Assembly (NCBI GenBank): GCA_003140785.1
Contig: PLKY01000344.1
Coordinates: forward strand, 1 to 10,103
Direction of reading: 5' to 3'
From: Acidobacteriaceae bacterium
GTDB taxonomy: Bacteria; Acidobacteriota; Terriglobia; Terriglobales; Acidobacteriaceae
DNA: 10,103 nt
The notes beneath the pieces were generated by a model that was not told where the DNA came from, did not search any database, and saw nothing but the letters and a program-made list of their open reading frames with translations. Positions 7,207 through 10,103 of the stretch are shown here, piece after piece. The position numbers and the translations under genes were made by a program. The first letter of the stretch is position 1. The number at the start of each line of letters is the position of its first letter.

Positions 7207-7350
7207 CAGTGGACAGTGAACAGTGGTCAGTGGTCAGTTCTCGCCTACTAAGCGCGAGTCGCCAAATGCTAACCGCCGATCTCCTGCCTCCGTTTCAAAT
7301 CTGTCGAAAACCACCAAGACGTCTTTCTGATCCCTGATCCCTGTCCCCTG
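7207..7350. repeat. Inverted heptamer arrays in the atpH-atpA spacer
   Basis: Plus-strand 7207-7234 is four heptamers: CAGTGGA, CAGTGAA, CAGTGGT, CAGTGGT. At 7330-7350 three heptamers lie in the opposite orientation, reading on the minus strand CAGGGGA, CAGGGAT, CAGGGAT. The arms are related but differ mainly at one base per unit (CAGT versus CAGG), so pairing would be imperfect. The 5' arm starts 6 bp after the atpH stop; the 3' arm touches the atpA ribosome binding site. About 90 bp between the arms shows nothing recognisable. Confidence 0.8.
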
Positions 7351-7356
7351 CGGGCG

Positions 7357-7896
7357 TCAACCCGCCGTCAATGCTTCCCTCAATCGCTCCAGCCGCCCGC
7401 GGACCGAGCCGTCGTAAATCGTCGAGCCAATGCGTACCACTGCGCCGCCGAGAATGGACTGATCGAGCTTGAATTGGGCTTCGATGCGCGCCCCGGCAAG
7501 CTTGCCCACTCCGGCGATCAGCGTGTTGCGCTCATCGGCGCTCAGCTCGCGAGCAGTCACAATTTCGGCCTCGCGAATGCCGAGCCGCTCCCGCAATTCG
7601 GCGCGATACGCCGCGGCAACCTCGTGCACCTGGCCAATACGGTCGTTGTTGATGAGTACCGCCAGCAGATTACGCAGTTCCTTTTGCAAGCCAAGCTTCG
7701 CATTGAGCTTGTCGAGAATTGCCACTTTCTGCGTCGCAGCGACAGCGGGATTCTGAAAGAAAGTTTGCAACTCCGGACTGCCGGCCCATGTGGCTTCAAA
7801 GTCGGCCAACTGCTTGTCGACTGCGGCGGTGTCGAGCTTCGCCGAGGTGATCACATCGAGAAAGGCGCGCGCGTAGCGGGAGACGAAGGCGGCCAT
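7357..7896 (-). CDS. atpH: F1 ATP synthase delta subunit
   Basis: This 179-residue protein is close to E. coli delta (177). The N-terminal helical domain starts MAAFVSRYARAFLDVI, as expected of the part that binds the top of the alpha3-beta3 ring. The C-terminal part has the family block DQSILGGAVVRIGSTIYDGSVRGRL. Delta joins the ring to the b/b' peripheral stalk and acts as part of the stator. The ATG follows the TAA stop of the second b gene directly (TAAATG), and GGGAGGG inside the end of that gene gives a ribosome binding site about 9 bp upstream. The two are therefore almost certainly translated from one mRNA. Confidence 0.97.
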   Translation of the reverse strand: MAAFVSRYARAFLDVITSAKLDTAAVDKQLADFEATWAGSPELQTFFQNPAVAATQKVAILDKLNAKLGLQKELRNLLAVLINNDRIGQVHEVAAAYRAELRERLGIREAEIVTARELSADERNTLIAGVGKLAGARIEAQFKLDQSILGGAVVRIGSTIYDGSVRGRLERLREALTAG

Positions 7897-8643
7897 TTAG
7901 TTCTGCCCTCCCTTGGTTACGTCGCCCACAAATTCGGCAATGAGCGCGCGGTCGGACTCGGCCGTCAACACGAGCTGCTTGGCGGCCTGCTCGATGGCCA
8001 AATCGGCCGCGAAATTCCGAAGCCCACGCTTGGCCTGTGCCGCAGCCACAGAAATCTCCTGCTCGGCAGCGGCGACGATGCGTCCGCTCTCTTCTTCAAT
8101 CGTGTCCTTGATGCGCGCTTCGTCGCTCTTGCTCTCTTCTTCCACGTGGACGCGAATGCCGGCAATTTCTTCGTCGAGCTTGGCCAGCTTGGCTTCTACC
8201 GCGCTCAGCCGGTTATTGGCGTCTTCGGTCAACTTGCGCGCCGAATCCAGATCGTGACGAAGTGTCTCCGAGCGTTTGCGAATCACCTTGGGCATGATGC
8301 GCACCAGCGGAATGACAATGGCCAGCGCGATGATGGCGAAGTTAAAGAACTCGAAGAGGCGCGCCGTGGTTTCAACGTCTAAATGAAACAAGCGGGCCAG
8401 CGATCGCACCATCGGCGTGTGCCTGTAGACGTTCTCGTCTTCCCCGGCGCCTTCGGTTGCGCCTGACTTATCGATCGTCTTGGCGATGCTGTTCGCATTG
8501 GCCGAAGAATTTTTCGCCACGGGAGCCGGTTGCTGCGCAATTGCACGGGATGGCATCGCAACCACGGATGCCGCCAAAGCGGTGAAAAGAAAAATTGAAT
8601 AAATGCGTACTGAAAAGCGCGAAGCGTAAGCGGAAAGATTCAA
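7897..8643 (-). CDS. atpF: Fo ATP synthase b-type subunit (b') with N-terminal signal peptide
   Basis: This 248-residue protein is longer than ordinary b subunits (about 156). Residues 1-36 form a classical signal peptide: R9 and R13, a hydrophobic run IYSIFLFTALAASVVA and a cleavage site AIA-QQ. A low-complexity polar stretch (about 37-75) follows, then the b-type membrane helix at about 97-116 (LFEFFNFAIIALAIVIPLV). A long charged helix (about 118-240, high in E, K, A and R) would form the peripheral stalk coiled coil. The start is TTG at 8643, overlapping the TGA stop of the upstream b gene as TTGA. It is supported because the signal peptide needs it and no in-frame ATG lies before the hydrophobic core. 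It presumably forms a heterodimer with the upstream b protein, anchoring delta and alpha to subunit a. The periplasmic N-terminal extension is the odd point. Confidence 0.92.
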   Translation of the reverse strand: MNLSAYASRFSVRIYSIFLFTALAASVVAMPSRAIAQQPAPVAKNSSANANSIAKTIDKSGATEGAGEDENVYRHTPMVRSLARLFHLDVETTARLFEFFNFAIIALAIVIPLVRIMPKVIRKRSETLRHDLDSARKLTEDANNRLSAVEAKLAKLDEEIAGIRVHVEEESKSDEARIKDTIEEESGRIVAAAEQEISVAAAQAKRGLRNFAADLAIEQAAKQLVLTAESDRALIAEFVGDVTKGGQN

Positions 8644-9098
8644 CGGGAACCCCCGGCAGTCGCGGGCAGAACCGCGCGCACCACCTGACTGGCCAGCTCC
8701 GAAACCGAGGCTTGCACGATTTTGCGCGCCTCGGCGGCTTCCGCTTCCAACTCGGCCTTGGCTTGATTCACACGGGTTCCGGTAGCTTTGCGCGCTACAT
8801 CGAGAGCGGCGTCGCGCTCAGTGTTCCACTGCTTGATACGTTCCTCCCGCGCCTTGAAGATTTCCGCCCGTGCCTGGCGCAACTTTGCGGCATACTCAGC
8901 TGCGCGTGCTTCAGCCTTTTCAATCGCCTTGTGCGCTGCCTCGATGGCGCCTTCCGTACGGGCACGGCGCTCCTTCAACGTGGCGGTCAACGGACCCTGG
9001 ATGAGGAATTGATAGGCCAAAACCAGCACAATGAACAACAAGGAGGTGGGCACGGCACCGATGAAATAGCCCTCTAGTTGTTGGAAGATTTCTTGCAT
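8640..9098 (-). CDS. atpF: Fo ATP synthase b subunit
   Basis: This 152-residue protein of normal b length starts with a short polar segment (MQEIFQQLEGY) and one membrane helix at about 12-33 (AVPTSLLFIVLVLAYQFLI). A long amphipathic charged helix follows to the end (LKERRARTEGAIEAAHKAIEKA and onwards), as in stator stalk subunits. It is the first gene of this operon and overlaps the second b-type gene by 4 bp. A TGA stop lies directly before the ATG in the same frame, which fixes the 5' limit. No good ribosome binding site is visible upstream (CCCCCGGTGCC only). Having two different b-type genes is common where stalks are b/b' heterodimers. The genes for subunits a and c, usually just upstream of b, are absent here. 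Confidence 0.95.
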   Translation of the reverse strand: MQEIFQQLEGYFIGAVPTSLLFIVLVLAYQFLIQGPLTATLKERRARTEGAIEAAHKAIEKAEARAAEYAAKLRQARAEIFKAREERIKQWNTERDAALDVARKATGTRVNQAKAELEAEAAEARKIVQASVSELASQVVRAVLPATAGGSR

Positions 9099-9157
9099 TC
9101 AGGCACCGGGGGTTTGCAGGTGGTCAATCTTGCACATCTGTTGTGGTGGAACACTTT

Positions 9158-9186
9158 TTTGTATCAGGCAGGAACCCGCAAGTCAA
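9158..9186 (-). promoter_or_regulatory. Candidate promoter of the ATP synthase operon
   Basis: On the minus strand TTGACT (9186-9181) is followed after 17 bp by TACAAA (9163-9158). This is a good -35 match with a moderate -10. It would give a leader of roughly 50 nt before the first b gene. Prediction only, from motif match and position. Confidence 0.45.
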
Positions 9187-9256
9187 CGTGGACGGGGCTA
9201 TTTCGCGCGCTTATGTGATTGCTGTCACGAAAGGGAAATTTTGCGGAAAAAATCAC

Positions 9257-9284
9257 TTGCTTTCCCTGATAACAAGCCTAGACT
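9257..9284 (+). promoter_or_regulatory. Candidate promoter of the Spy-like gene
   Basis: TTGCTT (9257-9262) and TAGACT (9279-9284) are spaced by 16 bp in the AT-rich part of the divergent gap. Transcription from here would produce a leader of about 360 nt that includes all the inverted repeats at 9317-9625. A promoter nearer the gene cannot be excluded. Confidence 0.35.
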
Positions 9285-9316
9285 TAAACATACCACCTAG
9301 ACCCGGTTCAGGGTCC

Positions 9317-9369
9317 AGCGGGCGGCCAGTTCCGGGAAGTCTCTCCACTCCCGAAACTCTCTGCCCGCT
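9317..9369 (+). other. Nested stem-loop in the divergent gap
   Basis: AGCGGGCGG (9317-9325) pairs with CTGCCCGCT (9361-9369) with one G-U pair. Inside it CGGGA (9333-9337) pairs with TCCCG (9349-9353). The right arm is followed by a partly T-rich stretch (TCTTAATTTCC), so an early attenuator on the plus strand is possible, though the U run is broken. Confidence 0.4.
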
Positions 9370-9443
9370 TCTTAATTTCCAGTCGATTTTTCTCACTACT
9401 CATCTGCGCGAGGAGTTTCTCCGTCTACCTCAGTGACCGGCAA

Positions 9444-9625
9444 TTCCGCAGACCGAATCGGCGGAAGAGATTGAGGAACCCAAAGCGGTTCTCCAATTGC
9501 TGTGCCGCGAAACCGCAAACGCCGAGTGGTTTTCCATTAAGGAAAAGCCACCGTGTCGGAATTTGCAACGGAACGTGAAGTGGAGAACCGCTCTCGCCCT
9601 GCCCGTCGGTTTGCGGCCGGTTCCT
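9444..9625 (+). other. Structured 5' leader upstream of the Spy-like gene
   Basis: AGCGGTTCTCCA (9484-9495) and TGGAGAACCGCT (9581-9592) form a perfect 12-bp inverted repeat. Between them GTGGTTTTCC (9526-9535) pairs with GGAAAAGCCAC (9541-9551) with one bulge. That stem is extended outward by CCGA/TCGG and GCAAA (9515-9519)/TTTGC (9562-9566). A separate small hairpin is TTCCGC/GCGGAA at 9444-9466. AGGAACC (9474-9480) could pair either with GGTTC in the left arm or with GGTTCCT at 9619-9625, so competing folds are possible. The structure ends shortly before the gene's GGAGG. I do not recognise a named RNA family, and no convincing reading frame covers the stretch. Confidence 0.45.
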
Positions 9626-9652
9626 GAGACAAAAACGGAGGAAGTTCAACTC

Positions 9653-10087
9653 ATGCGCAACAGACTCTTCACCCTCGCGCTCTGCGGATTGCTCACACTA
9701 AGTGTGAGTGGCGCCGCAACGGCCCAGGACAACGCGGCACCAGCCGCAGCAACAGGTCAGGAACAAGGCCGCGGTCCCGGCCGAATGAACCCCGACCGGC
9801 AACTCGAGCACATGACGCGCGAACTCGGGCTATCGGCCGATCAGCAGACCCAGATCAAGCCCCTGCTCGTCGACCGCCAGCAAAAGATGGAGGCGATCTT
9901 CCAGGATCAGTCGATCGCGCAGGCAGACCGCCGCGCCCGCATGCTGTCCATCCGCCAGGAAAGCCAGAGCAAGATCGAGGCGGTTCTGAATGATCAGCAG
10001 AAGCAGAAATTCGCAGCGATGCAGGAACACAACCGCCGCGGCGGACCTGAAGGCGCTCCGCAGGAGAGTGCCCCGCAGCAGCAGTAG
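9653..10087 (+). CDS. Small periplasmic Spy/CpxP-like (LTxxQ) protein
   Basis: This 144-residue protein has a Sec signal peptide (MRNRLFTLALCGLLTLSVSG, cut after ATA-24) and a disordered G/Q/A-rich linker (25-47). A helical core follows at about 48-125, with two LTxxQ-like motifs, LSADQ (60-64) and LNDQQ (112-116), separated by a charged helix rich in R, Q and K. A polar tail ends in QQQ. This arrangement resembles Spy/CpxP proteins, ATP-independent periplasmic chaperones or stress sensors; the precise role here is inferred only from fold and location. The ATG at 9653 is chosen because the signal peptide begins there and GGAGG lies 11 bp upstream. The frame is open further up to 9497, but that part overlaps the leader stems and does not look like protein. 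It is divergent from the ATP synthase operon. Confidence 0.82.
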   Translation: MRNRLFTLALCGLLTLSVSGAATAQDNAAPAAATGQEQGRGPGRMNPDRQLEHMTRELGLSADQQTQIKPLLVDRQQKMEAIFQDQSIAQADRRARMLSIRQESQSKIEAVLNDQQKQKFAAMQEHNRRGGPEGAPQESAPQQQ

Positions 10088-10103
10088 TAAGAAAAAATGG
10101 GGG

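Noticed and set aside
9143..9436. 97-codon plus-strand open frame in the divergent gap
   Set aside because: It has no ribosome binding site and no recognisable protein features, and it crosses promoter and stem-loop sequence.
9526..9551. Hairpin as intrinsic terminator
   Set aside because: No U run follows the stem on either strand; it fits better as part of a folded leader.
9497..9652. N-terminal extension of the Spy-like protein
   Set aside because: It would hide the signal peptide, and it coincides with inverted repeats; the GGAGG and signal peptide point to ATG-9653.
1..10103. tRNA, rRNA or transposon sequences
   Set aside because: No tRNA-like cloverleaf, conserved rRNA stretch, transposase or flanking inverted repeat pair with a mobile gene was seen by eye.

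Overview
The window most likely comes from an acidobacterium of the Terriglobia type. This is inferred from protein character, from an ATP synthase b subunit that carries a signal peptide, and from the GC-rich coding sequence. It was not confirmed by any search. Most of the window (about 2421-9098, minus strand) is one F-type ATP synthase operon. Read 5' to 3' on the minus strand it encodes b, a second b-type subunit (b'), delta, alpha, gamma, beta and epsilon. The membrane subunits a and c (atpB, atpE) are not next to b, so the synthase must be split over at least two loci.

Left part (1-1490, minus): a secreted DUF1593 / nucleoside-hydrolase-like protein, cut off at its C-terminus by the window edge. 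Next (1614-2296, plus) is a compact toxin-antitoxin module: a Phd/YefM-type antitoxin overlapping a PIN-domain (VapC-like) toxin, preceded by a duplicated palindromic operator candidate. The toxin converges on the end of the ATP synthase operon, and a symmetric GC-rich hairpin at 2360-2391 can terminate transcription from both sides.

Middle: the atp genes are tightly packed at b/b' (4-bp overlap), b'/delta (directly adjacent) and gamma/beta (18 bp). They are separated by spacers of about 135-160 bp at delta-alpha, alpha-gamma and beta-epsilon. Each of these three spacers has the same layout: stop codon, an array of 7-bp repeats, a loop, an inverted array of related 7-bp repeats, then the next start region. 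The repeats share a YAGKGRN-like pattern but differ in sequence between spacers. This is the most unusual structural signal in the window.

Right part: a 554-bp gap (9099-9652) separates the divergent atp operon from a plus-strand gene for a small Spy/CpxP-like periplasmic protein (9653-10087). The gap holds candidate promoters for both directions and several nested inverted repeats that would fold in the leader of the Spy-like gene, including a 12-bp perfect inverted repeat enclosing a second stem-loop.

No RNA gene, CRISPR array, transposase, phage gene or clearly new multi-gene system was seen. The points worth following are regulatory (intercistronic heptamer hairpins, the structured leader, a possibly leaderless antitoxin) and structural (signal peptide on b', enlarged gamma subunit, missing a/c genes).
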